Assembly: GCA_016124895.1 (NCBI GenBank) | Contig: WGMU01000147.1 | Span: forward strand, 1-35,134 | DNA: 35,134 nucleotides | Direction of reading: 5' to 3' | Source of the DNA: a bacterium | Lineage (GTDB): Bacteria; Planctomycetota; Planctomycetia; Planctomycetales; Planctomycetaceae | Shown here: piece after piece, positions 1 to 8,862 of the stretch | Layout: each line of letters starts with the position of its first letter | Numbering within the stretch: the first letter of the stretch is position 1 | Position numbers and translations under genes: made by a program | The notes under the pieces: model-generated | Seen by the model: the letters and a program-made list of their open reading frames with translations, nothing else | What the model was told of the DNA's origin: nothing | Databases searched by the model: none

Positions 1-1
1 A

Positions 2-133
2 GACTTCCGCGACATCTCCCACCACGAACTTGCCTTCCTCACCCGCCGACTGAACAATCGCCCCAGAAAGAGACTCAACTATCTCACACCCTGCGAAGTC
101 CTCAACGAGGCAGGCATTGCACTTCAGATGTGA
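2..133 (+). CDS. IS30-family transposase, C-terminal end (partial)
   Basis: The frame is open from the window edge to a TGA and encodes the last 43 residues of a transposase. The segment reading LTRRLNNRPRKRLNYLTP followed by CEVLN is the typical C-terminal end of IS30-family DDE transposases, just after the catalytic glutamate region. IS30 enzymes cut and join element ends for transposition. The N-terminal HTH and most of the DDE core lie outside the window, so activity cannot be judged. The element's right end should fall between this stop and the ankyrin gene, but I could not pick out a terminal inverted repeat without the left end. Family assignment is fairly confident; completeness is unknown. 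Confidence 0.8.
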   Translation, partial: DFRDISHHELAFLTRRLNNRPRKRLNYLTPCEVLNEAGIALQM

Positions 134-316
134 ATTCGCGCTCCCGCAGTCTCCCCGATTCAACCTCACTGCCAAACCCCGGTTCTTAGCCTTGAGCACG
201 CACTAGTTCCGGAATGGTGCTGGCACGCGGTTGTCGGCTGGAAGGTCGAAGACTACTTCGATAACCCGCAGGTACAGGAACTATGTGCGGCAATCGAGGA
301 CAACGATACCGACGAA

Positions 317-1135
317 ATGGAACATCTGATCGCGGCGGGAACGAACGTGAACGCGATCGGCAAAAACGGCATGACGCCGCTGCTGTGGTCATTTCCCGAT
401 CGAAAGCTGGAACGGTTTGAATGCCTGCTACGTCACAGAGCGAATCCCAACGTTGTCATCGAAGGTGACTTTGGCATCGAACCCCATCGAGGATTTCATC
501 CGCATCCTGTCAAGGGGCGGGCGTTTGATGACCACGGGTGTCAGCCTGGTTTTTCTGTAACTCTGCTGGCTGCCCGTTCGCCAGTGCTGGAGTATCTGAA
601 ACTCGTGCTCGAACACGGGGGCAATACCCGGTTCGTCGACCGAGTGACTGGCCAGACGCCTTTGGATTTTGCTGTGACCCGCTTTGCCACCGACAGTCAG
701 GAACGTGTGACCCTTCTGGCTTCGCACGGCGCAGACCTGAATCGCTACTGCAAATATCGAGGAAACATTCCGTCTGTACAGGCAGTCGAAAACGCCCGTT
801 ACGCAGCGGCGCAGGCCCTGCTCGAACACGGAGCCGACCCAAAGATTTTCGGTCCAAAGAAAGTTTACAACGCTGTCATGACAGCCGTGCTCAATGAACG
901 GGAATTCGACAAAAAGGGAATCCGTAAGCCCTCCGAACTGGTATCCCTGATCAATTGGCTCGAAGAAAACGCGGGCGACCTGGCCTCTGCACGCAAGCGC
1001 CAGGAGGAGATTCTGTCGCGGCTGGAAGATGCGGTACGTGTTTCTCCAAAACGGCATGCCGAAGCCGTTCAGCAGATTATCGCCGAACAGGAAGAACGAA
1101 ACGAAAGGCAACCCAGTAACCTGCTCAAGGAATAA
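317..1135 (+). CDS. Ankyrin-repeat protein, probably 5'-truncated
   Basis: The 272-residue product contains ankyrin-type helical repeats: MEHLIAAGTNVNAIGKNGMTP near residue 1, a unit around residues 35-50 (CLLRHRANPNVV), one around 90-118 (LVLEHGGNTRF then GQTPLDFA), one near 135 (LLASHGADLNRY) and one near 170 (LLEHGADPKIF). Ankyrin repeats mediate protein-protein contact; no enzymatic domain or signal peptide is seen. The first ATG is at 317, but ankyrin-like coding (DYFDNPQVQELCAAIEDND) continues upstream in the same frame without ATG, GTG or TTG until the stop of the IS30 transposase at 131-133. The original 5' end therefore seems to have been lost, probably by the insertion. The C-terminus is a charged helix (about 215-272). 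The partner is unknown. Confidence 0.7.
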   Translation: MEHLIAAGTNVNAIGKNGMTPLLWSFPDRKLERFECLLRHRANPNVVIEGDFGIEPHRGFHPHPVKGRAFDDHGCQPGFSVTLLAARSPVLEYLKLVLEHGGNTRFVDRVTGQTPLDFAVTRFATDSQERVTLLASHGADLNRYCKYRGNIPSVQAVENARYAAAQALLEHGADPKIFGPKKVYNAVMTAVLNEREFDKKGIRKPSELVSLINWLEENAGDLASARKRQEEILSRLEDAVRVSPKRHAEAVQQIIAEQEERNERQPSNLLKE

Positions 1136-1199
1136 CTCACGGTCCAACTGTGGCTTCGCCGGAGTTCTGTTCTTGGTCTGATGAATGCAACTGTGACAA

Positions 1200-3800
1200 C
1201 TACTTCTTTTTCTCGACGGTCAACTTCCGGCTGTAGATACGTTTGCCGTGGGCGATGTAGAGCGTGTTGTGGTTCGGGCCGGCGAGGATGCACGTTGTCA
1301 GCGGCTGGTCCTTGTCGATCTTGTGCAGCACGCCGCAGGGGCGGCCGGTGGGGTCGAAGATCTGGACTCCGAGATCACTCGTCACGTAGTAGCGGCCTTT
1401 CGCGTCGACAGCCATGCCGTCGCCGCGAGAGCTGGTCACGTACGGCGGCGGTTCGTTGAAGTTAAACTCGCCCTTGGGATCGATCGCCAGCCGCATTGGC
1501 ATCGTCGGCATCTTTGCGTCGAGGACTCCGCCGGCGTTGACGCAGAACGTCCAGGTGTGCGTCCCGCCGTAGTCCGAAACGGCCAGCGTGCCGCCGTCGT
1601 TCGACAGAGCGATCCCGTTCGGCTTGCTGATCCCGGTATCGGCGGCAGTGACCTCGCCGGTCTTCGGATCGATCCGCGTGACCTGCGACTTGCCGGTCTC
1701 GGTGAACAGGATGAAGCCATCCTTCGTGACGGCCAGATCGTTCGGCTTGACGCCTTCGGCAACGGTCTTCACTTCGCCGGTCTTTGGGTCGATCGAAATG
1801 ACTCGGCTCTTGGATCCCTGGCAGGCATAAAGCAGTGTGCCTTCGGGGTTGAATTCGAGACCACTGACGGACTCTTTCGCGACCTCTTTCGTGCTGCCGT
1901 CAGCCGCACTGATGCGGACAACCGAGGGAGCCCGCATGTCGCAGTAGTACAGATTGCCGTCCTTGTCCGAGCACAGCGCGTCGGCGAAGCCCAGGTCGTC
2001 AGCGACCAGTTCCCAGGACTCGCCGGGAATCAGCAGGTCAAGCAGCGTCAGGTCGCCGCCGAGATCGCCGCTGGTGTCGAGTTCGGGTGTGAACTTCCCG
2101 TTCCGCCACAGCCACTTCATGGCGTCAGGAAACTTCATGCTGCCGAAGTCGGAGTTGTGCGCGTAGCCCTCGGCCGAGTCGAACCGCACGTCGTAGCCCA
2201 TGTATTTCAGAGCCGCCGCCATGCGCTGATTGCACCACCACCAGCTTCCGAACGGGTTGTCGACGTCGCCGCTGGTGTCGGCCATGTAGACGCGGATCGG
2301 CTTCGGTTCGCTCTTACGGACCAGCGACGGATAGACGTCCCCGCCGCGCAGGTTCGTGAAGCTGCCGACGTTCGAGTAGACCTTGCGGAAGAAGTCCGTC
2401 CGCTCCCACGCGGCGGTAAAGGCACAGATCGCTCCGGAGCTGGAACCGCCGATCGCGTGCATCTCCTGATCGTCCGAGATCGCGTACCGCTTGCGGACTT
2501 CCGGGATGATCTCTTCCAGCAGGAAACGGACGTAGCGGTCGCCGAGACTGTCGTACTCAAAGCTGCGGTTCGAGTGCCGGTTGTTGACGCGCGGCTTCGA
2601 CTTGTCATGGCCGGGGTTGATGAAGACGCCAATCGTCGGCGGCATGTCTCCGCGAGCGATCAGGTTGTCGAAGACCGTCGGCACTCGCCAGCGGCCGTTG
2701 ACGTTCTGAGTCCCCTCGCCGTCCTGAAACACCATCAGAGCCGCCGGCTTGTCCTCGGTGTACTGAGCCGGCACGTAGATGTACCAGTCGCGAATCGTGC
2801 CGGGGAAGACGGTCGATTCCCATGGTTCCTGCTTCTCGATCGTGCCCTTCGGGATGCCTTCCTGAGCGACCGCGTCGGGATGCGGCTTCCACTCGGGCTT
2901 CGTTTCGACGACCGGGATGCTGGTCGATTCGGCGTTGTCGTCCCACAGCCAGCGGAGCGCGTCCGGGAAGACCTCACCACCCCACTTGCTGCTGTGTCCG
3001 CCGTCGGTCATTTCGAGCTTGTACGTGTAGCCGGCAAACTGCAGTGCCGCCGCGAGGTCCCTGTTGCCCAGTGGCCAGTTGCCGTGCAGGTTATTGAGAT
3101 CGTTGACGCCGTCCTGCAGGTAAACCTTGATGGCTTTCGGCTTGTCCTTCGTTTTGCGGACGAGCCCCGGATAAGCCCAGCCGCCGCGGATGTTCGTGAA
3201 GCTGCCGATGTGGCTGAGCACCTTGCCGAATTGATCCGGCTTCTCCCAGGCGACCGTGAAGGCGCAGATGCCGCTGGATGAAATCCCGCAGACCGCTCGC
3301 TTTGCCGGGTCGGTCGAGACGTTCAGGCCTTTCAGCGCGACCGGCAGGAACTCGTCGACCAGAAAGTTCGCGTAACGGTCGCCCATCGAGTCGTATTCGA
3401 ACGACCGGTTGCTCCGTCCTGCCGCCCCCGGAGCAGTGGCGGGGATGTTTCCCGGATTGACGAACACGGCGATTGTGACCGGCATCGCCTGCTTGTGAAT
3501 CAGGTTGTCGAAAACGATCGGCACGCGATACGACCGCTTCGGGTCGGCGTAGCCACTGCCATCCTGAAACACCATCAGAGCCGCGGGTTCGTCCGCCTTG
3601 TACTGAGCCGGCACGTAGACGCTGTAGTCGCGAACGGTTCCCGGAAATATCTCGCTGTTGCTGAACTGCCCCGAGGTCACCTTGCCTCGTGGAACGCCAG
3701 CCTGCTCAATCTGGTCTGGATGTGTGTCCGCAACGGCCTGGACGGCTGGCAGAAGCAGAGAACAGCACAGCAGCAGGACAACTCGCGCCAAACGAATCAT
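1200..3800 (-). CDS. Secreted fusion: two esterase-D-like domains plus SMP-30/gluconolactonase-like propeller
   Basis: An 866-residue protein with an N-terminal signal peptide (about 1-24) and a GGAG ribosome site before the ATG. Residues of about 35-290 and 300-570 are two copies of an enterochelin-esterase/esterase-D alpha/beta hydrolase domain, each with VYVPAQY, ALMVFQDG, FDNLI, NRSFEYDS and SFTNxRGG landmarks. The nucleophile elbow is GSSSG in the second copy, but ISSSG in the first, where the leading Gly of GxSxG is replaced. Residues of about 600-860 form an SMP-30/gluconolactonase/LRE-like beta-propeller (repeated IDPKTGEV, KPNGIALS, DGMAVDAKGRYYVT). Such proteins are common in planctomycetes and probably hydrolyse ester or lactone bonds of polysaccharide-derived substrates outside the cytoplasm. 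The substrate is unknown. It stands alone with no clear operon partner. Confidence 0.85.
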   Translation of the reverse strand: MIRLARVVLLLCCSLLLPAVQAVADTHPDQIEQAGVPRGKVTSGQFSNSEIFPGTVRDYSVYVPAQYKADEPAALMVFQDGSGYADPKRSYRVPIVFDNLIHKQAMPVTIAVFVNPGNIPATAPGAAGRSNRSFEYDSMGDRYANFLVDEFLPVALKGLNVSTDPAKRAVCGISSSGICAFTVAWEKPDQFGKVLSHIGSFTNIRGGWAYPGLVRKTKDKPKAIKVYLQDGVNDLNNLHGNWPLGNRDLAAALQFAGYTYKLEMTDGGHSSKWGGEVFPDALRWLWDDNAESTSIPVVETKPEWKPHPDAVAQEGIPKGTIEKQEPWESTVFPGTIRDWYIYVPAQYTEDKPAALMVFQDGEGTQNVNGRWRVPTVFDNLIARGDMPPTIGVFINPGHDKSKPRVNNRHSNRSFEYDSLGDRYVRFLLEEIIPEVRKRYAISDDQEMHAIGGSSSGAICAFTAAWERTDFFRKVYSNVGSFTNLRGGDVYPSLVRKSEPKPIRVYMADTSGDVDNPFGSWWWCNQRMAAALKYMGYDVRFDSAEGYAHNSDFGSMKFPDAMKWLWRNGKFTPELDTSGDLGGDLTLLDLLIPGESWELVADDLGFADALCSDKDGNLYYCDMRAPSVVRISAADGSTKEVAKESVSGLEFNPEGTLLYACQGSKSRVISIDPKTGEVKTVAEGVKPNDLAVTKDGFILFTETGKSQVTRIDPKTGEVTAADTGISKPNGIALSNDGGTLAVSDYGGTHTWTFCVNAGGVLDAKMPTMPMRLAIDPKGEFNFNEPPPYVTSSRGDGMAVDAKGRYYVTSDLGVQIFDPTGRPCGVLHKIDKDQPLTTCILAGPNHNTLYIAHGKRIYSRKLTVEKKK

Positions 3801-3984
3801 GACCGGACTCCGGGGGTTTGATCAGTGGGCAGTGGAAAGATCGAAGTAAGCCAGTGCCGCGAAGCGAGGGGATTCTTGCTGCCAGCGGTGACAATTTCAC
3901 GCGACCAGCCCGAAGGCCAGACCGAGCCTTCCAGGAAAGCTCGTTGCGGGTCAAGTTATTCCTGTTGTGTTTTCTGATCGGGTC

Positions 3985-4259
3985 TCAGGCCGTCGCGGCC
4001 GGTGGCGAAGCGTGTTCGATGAGCCGGTGGTACAGCCAGTGCATCCAGCGGTTACCAAGGCGGCCACGACGCTGCCGGGCTTGCCGGCGTCCGGCCAAGG
4101 TGTACCAGCGGTCGTCGTGACGGATCAGCCGGTGAGCGGCCTCGATCACGACCGTCCGCAGCGCCGATTCCCCAGCACCGTTCCCTGAGCATCCAGCACG
4201 CACACCTGCACCGAATCCTTGTGATAGCCCAGTCCGACAAAGACCGTCACCTTCAACAT
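3985..4259 (-). pseudogene. IS110-family transposase remnant with internal deletion
   Basis: Reading leftwards from the ATG at 4259, the first 32 codons encode [20 protein letters not shown] and then [12 protein letters not shown], the start of an IS110/IS116/IS902-type DEDD transposase. The frame then stops. In another frame the sequence continues directly as an IS110 C-terminus ([20 protein letters not shown], then GNRWMHWLYHRLIEH) up to the stop at 3985. About 300 codons that normally lie between these parts are missing, and the first catalytic Asp of the family (usually VGLDYHKDS) is Gly here. The remnant is therefore inactive. An AGGAG-like site lies before the ATG. Confidence 0.75.
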
Positions 4260-4334
4260 CGCTCATTCTCCTGAAGTGAGTGTTGATTCAACGGCCACAT
4301 CTCTACCGACGGAGCAACGAGCTTTCATCCCCAT

Positions 4335-5777
4335 CTACTTCGGGTAATCCTCGCCATTGAGGCTCTTCGTCACGGAAACGAGCCAGTCGTTGAGTTCCGT
4401 CTTGAGCATCGGGACGCGGGACGACTCGGCGTCGAGGACGTTGGACTTTTCAGCGGAGTCGGTCGCGAGGTTGTACAGCTCCCAGGTGACCTTGCCGTTC
4501 CTCCCTTCGATGCGGTGCAGCTTCCAGTCGCCGTCGATCAGAGCCGAATGCCCGGGGAAGCTGTCGAGGGGGTACTTCGGGTTGGGCAGTTCGGCTGCCT
4601 TCTGACTGGATTCGTGCGGTTCCAGATCACCACCGGCCTGCTGAGCTTTCAGCAGGTCGGCCATCCACACAGCCGATGGAGTGCCGATGCCTTTGGCGGT
4701 GTAATCCCAGAAGCCCATCGGCTTCTGTCGCGAATTGACTTTCCCGTCAATCAGGCCGACCAGGCTTTCGCCGTCGAGCACCGGCTGATGGTCAACCTCG
4801 ACACCAACGACCTCCAGCAGTGTCGGATAAATGTCGCAAGTGCTGCAGCGGACAGAAGTCGTCCGTGGCCGAGGAATCCGGGCCGGCCATTCGAGGATTG
4901 CGGGGACGAGAAAACCGCCGTCGTAGACGCTGCCTTTGTTGCCGCGGGCGCCGCCGGTCGAGCCGACTTTCGGCAGTGCTCCATTGTCGCTGCAGTACCA
5001 GAGGACCGTGTTCTCACGCACGCCCAGATCGCCGAGGGTCTTGCGGATCTTCCCGAAGGCGCGATCCATCCCGGTCACTTCGCCATAGAAGTCCTGCAAC
5101 GCTTTTCGCTGGTCGTCGTACAGCGCACGGTCTTGCTCGGCCGCTCGATGCGGGCTGTGCGGCGAGCCGAACCAGACGACGGCGAAGAACGGCTGCTTGC
5201 CCTTTGCCTTCTCCGTCATCCAGTCGATGGCGGCATCAGCGGCGATGATCGAACTCTCGCCCTGCATCTGCACGGCCTTGCCGCGGTGGCTGAGGATCGG
5301 ATCGTTGTCATAGAAGTTCGGGGCGCTGAGCCATTCGTCGAAGCCATTGTGTCCCGGATGCGCCGGGCTGCTGCTGCGGACCGAACCGAGATGCCACTTG
5401 CCGAAGTGCGCTGTCGTGTAGCCAGCCGATTTGAGAACCTCGGCGAGCGTCGTCTCCTGCGGCCGCATCGGGTAGCCCCACTTGAAGACGCCCATCCGGT
5501 TCGGATGCCGCCCGGTCATCACGCTGGCTCGGGTCGGCGAGCAGACAGGAGCGGCGGCATAGAAACGGTCAAACCGGAGTCCGGTCGCAGCAGCTTCGTC
5601 GAAGTTCGGAGTCTTCAGAACAGGATGCCCGTTGTAGGCCATATCACCCCACCCCTGATCGTCAGCCATCACCAGCACAATGTTCGGTCGGGCGGCATCG
5701 GCAGAACTGCTCAGCAACGAAACGACACCCAGCGCCGCGAGCGCGACGATACCAGGGAGCGAAATCAGCGTGCGCAT
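4335..5777 (-). CDS. Secreted arylsulfatase-type sulfatase
   Basis: A 480-residue S1-type sulfatase that hydrolyses sulfate esters, probably of sulfated polysaccharides, outside the cytoplasm. An N-terminal signal peptide ends near residue 28 (SADAA). The metal-binding DDQ follows at 39-41. The modification motif CSPTR starts at Cys79; this Cys is converted to formylglycine by the sulfatase-modifying enzyme. TTAHFGKWHLG and CSDNG further on match the conserved second signature and the C-terminal metal/substrate region. Length is normal for the family. The ATG is preceded by an AGGAC ribosome site. Single-gene unit; no formylglycine-generating enzyme or transporter is nearby. The sulfated substrate cannot be read from the sequence. 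Confidence 0.92.
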   Translation of the reverse strand: MRTLISLPGIVALAALGVVSLLSSSADAARPNIVLVMADDQGWGDMAYNGHPVLKTPNFDEAAATGLRFDRFYAAAPVCSPTRASVMTGRHPNRMGVFKWGYPMRPQETTLAEVLKSAGYTTAHFGKWHLGSVRSSSPAHPGHNGFDEWLSAPNFYDNDPILSHRGKAVQMQGESSIIAADAAIDWMTEKAKGKQPFFAVVWFGSPHSPHRAAEQDRALYDDQRKALQDFYGEVTGMDRAFGKIRKTLGDLGVRENTVLWYCSDNGALPKVGSTGGARGNKGSVYDGGFLVPAILEWPARIPRPRTTSVRCSTCDIYPTLLEVVGVEVDHQPVLDGESLVGLIDGKVNSRQKPMGFWDYTAKGIGTPSAVWMADLLKAQQAGGDLEPHESSQKAAELPNPKYPLDSFPGHSALIDGDWKLHRIEGRNGKVTWELYNLATDSAEKSNVLDAESSRVPMLKTELNDWLVSVTKSLNGEDYPK

Positions 5778-6055
5778 AAGAAATGTCCTGACGGTTGAAG
5801 AGTGGGCGAAGCAGAGCCGCTGACGAAACCGGTGCCGTACGACGTGAAATTAGCTGGCCAGCATCTCAAAGCTGCAGGTCAGAACGTGACGTCCACAGAC
5901 GCGACGATGTTCCGATCGTCACGGCGTGTCGTCAAGCGACGCAGACGCACCGAATGCTGCTTCGAACTGAGTGTGTCGCCGACTCACGCTTCACAGGTGA
6001 GCGTTCGAGCGGGGCAGAAGAGCAGAAGGACGCCCTCGCGCAGCGAGCGACTGCA

Positions 6056-6781
6056 TCACAATTCTTCGCTGTCGGCCAGCAGGTGTGCGTGACCACGCAG
6101 ACGACGCCCAGTGGACCGCAGTTCGAGTCCGGTCGGCAGTTCGTGCTGTGACTGACGACGCTTCAGGCCGCGCAGCATACCAATGTCACGAATCAGCGGC
6201 GGCAGTGTCTCGTAGCCGGTCCTGGCAAGAATCCGCTCACGGACACGTTCGACGGTGCGAACTCCGAGATCCAGTTGCTGCGCGATTGCCTTGTAAAGTT
6301 CGCCATCCATCAGCAGGTCAAGGACCAGTCGTTCCCGGTCGGTCAGCGAGTCAACTGTGTCGGCAAGCTGCCTGGCCGCTTCAAGCTCTCGGCTAACATC
6401 GATCGCCGAGCGGATGGCCGCCAGCAGCGTGCTTTGCGCAGTCGGCTTTTCGAGCACACTCAACGCTCCGAGTTGCATCGAACGCACGGCAACGGCGACA
6501 TCTGCATGAGCACTCAGGACGATCGTCGGAATCCACTGGCGTGTATGTCTCAGGCGGTCGAGCAGATCCAGACCGTCCATGCCTGGCAGCAGGAGGTCCA
6601 CGATAACACAACACGGCGTTTCCGGTGGTGCCATCTGCAGATATGCCTCCGCCGTCTCTGCACTACGGACTCGATAGCCAACGGCTTCGCACAGGCGCGT
6701 CAGGCTGATACGACCGGAATTGTCGTCGTCCACGATGTCGACGGTCAGTTGTTCAATGTTTGGCAGCTCGGCTTCAGACAT
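6056..6781 (-). CDS. FixJ/LuxR-type two-component response regulator
   Basis: An N-terminal receiver domain (about 12-125) has the acidic pocket IVDDD, the phospho-acceptor Asp62 in VIVDLLLPGMDG, a Ser in IVLSAHADV and the conserved Lys in VLEKP. A LuxR/FixJ helix-turn-helix follows (about 145-205: LTDRERLVLDLLMDGELYKA, then GVRTVERVRERILARTG). The protein is a cytoplasmic transcription regulator activated by phosphorylation, probably by the REC-kinase at 8863 or a distant one (inference). The start is uncertain: I chose the ATG at 6781; a GTG at 6805 would add eight residues. A tail of about 40 residues beyond the HTH is rich in Arg, Leu and His. It is a paralogue of the regulator at 7222. 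Confidence 0.85.
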   Translation of the reverse strand: MSEAELPNIEQLTVDIVDDDNSGRISLTRLCEAVGYRVRSAETAEAYLQMAPPETPCCVIVDLLLPGMDGLDLLDRLRHTRQWIPTIVLSAHADVAVAVRSMQLGALSVLEKPTAQSTLLAAIRSAIDVSRELEAARQLADTVDSLTDRERLVLDLLMDGELYKAIAQQLDLGVRTVERVRERILARTGYETLPPLIRDIGMLRGLKRRQSQHELPTGLELRSTGRRLRGHAHLLADSEEL

Positions 6782-7221
6782 TTCAGCTTCTTCAGACTTC
6801 AGCACTCAGGCAAAGGAACGGATCCGGGAACTCTTCCCTGATTGACAAAAACGGCACAGAAAGCCGCAGCGGAAGGCTCCGCGGTCAGTCGGCGCGGCCC
6901 ATTGCGTTCCGCGCATCCTGCGAAGGATGCGGAATCTTTTGCCGACACGATCCTGAGAGAGCGTCGCTTCGACAGTCAGTTGAACAACCATCGGCAGCGT
7001 GACGAATGTCTGGCGATCGGCAGAGAGGCGATGGCGGCATTCTGCAACCATCGTCTCTTGTCAGCAGAATCTGGAGAGGAACATCCACCGACTGTTTGCG
7101 GGTTTCCACCAGTCGGGACGTGTCGCTATCAACGCGATGGCAGATATGGCGAGGTCCAGGCGAAGCTCAGCAAATCTGACCGACAACCGAATCGCATTCT
7201 AATTCTGACGAATGCAAAACC
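6782..7221. other. Gap between the two FixJ-like regulators
   Basis: About 440 bp without a convincing gene. It should hold the promoter of the regulator at 6056. The only structure noticed is a hairpin at 6912-6929 (GCATCC-TGCGAA-GGATGC) extended by TTCC/GGAA around a two-base bulge. Open frames here on either strand resemble no protein family that I recognise. Confidence 0.5.
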
Positions 7222-7845
7222 TCAGTCATCGTGCTGGCTGCGATCGACGGAGAGCCTGAGCTGGATCAGTTCGGCGAGTGAACTTGTCTGCGTCCTGGCA
7301 AAGATCGACGATCGTCGATTCTCGACCGTCCGAATACTCACCTTCAGAGCGGCGGCGATCTGTTTGTTGGAACGGCCTTCCATAATCAGATTCAGGACTT
7401 CAACCTCCCGATCAGTCAGCAGTGCGAAGCGCTGACGTACTCGTTCCTGTTCCTCACGCTGCTGCCGAACGTCTTTATCCAGCGCCAGCGCCTTGCGGAT
7501 GGCGTCCCAGAGATCGTCGTCGACGTACGGTTTTTCGAGAACGGTCACTGCGCCCTTCTGAATGACTTCGACAGTCATCGGCGTCCGCGGAAAGGCCGTC
7601 ATCACAATGACCGGCAGGCTGATGGCCCGATCGATCAGTTCCTGCTGGAGTTCCAGGCCGCTCATCCCCAGCATCCGAACGTCGGTCACCAGGCAACCCG
7701 GTGCATCAGGTTCGTACGCATTGAGAAACTCTTCCGCGGACGCAAACGAAACGGCGGAGATGCCCATTGACTGAACCAGAGCGCAGACTGACCGACGTGC
7801 CAGGTCGTCGTCATCCACGACATAAACAACGGGCTTACTGACCAT
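7222..7845 (-). CDS. FixJ-type two-component response regulator
   Basis: A 207-residue regulator: receiver domain (about 4-122) with VVDDDD at 9-14, phospho-acceptor Asp55 in LVTDVRMLGMSG, Thr in VIVMTAFP and Lys in VLEKPYVDDDLW; linker helix; LuxR-type HTH (about 142-200: LTDREVEVLNLIMEGRSNKQ, then ALKVSIRTVENRR). This is the classic FixJ layout (known for O2-responsive FixLJ and related systems). I chose the ATG at 7845 because it gives the usual MxxKPxVYVVDDD start; the frame is open further upstream but that part resembles nothing. It probably pairs with a PAS- or REC-linked kinase; the kinase at 8863 is the nearest candidate (inference). Confidence 0.87.
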   Translation of the reverse strand: MVSKPVVYVVDDDDLARRSVCALVQSMGISAVSFASAEEFLNAYEPDAPGCLVTDVRMLGMSGLELQQELIDRAISLPVIVMTAFPRTPMTVEVIQKGAVTVLEKPYVDDDLWDAIRKALALDKDVRQQREEQERVRQRFALLTDREVEVLNLIMEGRSNKQIAAALKVSIRTVENRRSSIFARTQTSSLAELIQLRLSVDRSQHDD

Positions 7846-8558
7846 GCTCAAGGCACTCGCAACGCGTCGCCAGGAGTTGCAAAGGCGCAAATCAATGAAA
7901 GCGACATACGGTGACCGGAATTCCTGACGAATGTCTCTCTGCCAGAAATCAAAAGACTGACCGTAGAACACTGGCCGTCCGGATCATTCCCCTGTTGCGG
8001 ACGTGCTGTGTCGGATAACTGCCACGAATGTCGCTCAGAGGATTGTGAGCCACACAGAAGAAATCGTGAATGAAAGGCCGCGAATTCACACGGTTGTCGT
8101 TCTTGACACCCTCGCTCACAGCGATCCAGGTTCAGCAATCGACAGACGCCGCGGAAGTCTTGCTCACGGTGGCGTCTGGCGAGGTGATTCCGCCAGTCTG
8201 TCTTCTGGCTGCGGCGGAATCATCGGACAGTCGAGCACCGTTCACTATTCAATGATCATGGCCTGGCGATCCCTGAACGTCCAGAAGCAATTCTTCAGGC
8301 CGTATAGTGTGAACAGGCCCAGGCCGAAGCTGCCTCTCGTTCCAGTTCGAATGCCTGCAGATGCTTCACAGTGCTGGCTGCTGCTGATCGGACTGACTGC
8401 AGTCGGTCCGCACGATCCACGAAACGTCTACTGGTGACGTGGCGTAATTGTCTCAGTTGTGGGAGGTGCCGCGCTGATTCAGACCATCCGACTAGTTCGA
8501 CTCAACCGATTTGTTGCCACGGCAAGTGACGAACTCGAATCACGTGATCGATTCCGTT
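7846..8558. other. Gap with no recognisable gene
   Basis: About 700 bp. Several short overlapping frames exist on the plus strand (for example 8003-8437), but none has a family signature, a ribosome site or coherent codon use. It borders a decayed two-component fragment to the right, so it may be degraded coding DNA. The promoter of the minus-strand regulator starting at 7845 should lie at its left end. Confidence 0.4.
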
Positions 8559-8784
8559 GATCACGAAAACGTGCTCGGTCGGTTTGAGCAGTTGAATCCG
8601 TCGCGGGAACTCGGTGGGTCAGGCCCTGGGCTGGCCATCGTCAACCGAATCAGCGAAGTGCATAATGGTGCGAGCTTACGATCTGCACGCCAGCGAGTAC
8701 CCCGTCAAGCCGTTGACGTTCGCGGATCTGTTCCGCCAGATCGAAGAAACGGGACTTTACTGGCTCGTTCTGAATCAATCGCCG
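8559..8784 (+). pseudogene. Decayed histidine-kinase / single-domain receiver remnant
   Basis: In one frame (about 8559-8675) the DNA encodes GRFEQLNPSRELGGSGPGLA then IVNRISEVHNGA. This matches the F-box/G2-box end of a HATPase_c domain, with GSGPGLA in place of the usual GSGLGLA. Immediately after, in a different frame (about 8674-8784), it encodes SEYPVKPLTFADLF and ETGLYWLVLNQSP, which matches the C-terminus of Rcp1/CheY-like single-domain response regulators (typically VKPVDF...LYWLLLNQPP). A kinase end and a receiver end have thus been fused by deletion, in different frames. Neither can make a functional protein. It lies 80 bp before the intact REC-kinase. Confidence 0.65.
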
Positions 8785-8862
8785 CAGACCTCTGACAACG
8801 CCCGGAAGTGCTCAGTGGAGTCCGATTGCCCTTGCAGTTGATGCCATCCGAGAGGATCAGCC

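Noticed and set aside
1248-3281. A 677-codon plus-strand open frame
   Set aside because: It is antisense to the esterase/SMP-30 gene and has no family resemblance.
6912-6929. Hairpin as a terminator
   Set aside because: It is nearly 300 bp beyond the stop of the gene at 7222 and has no T-tract on that strand.
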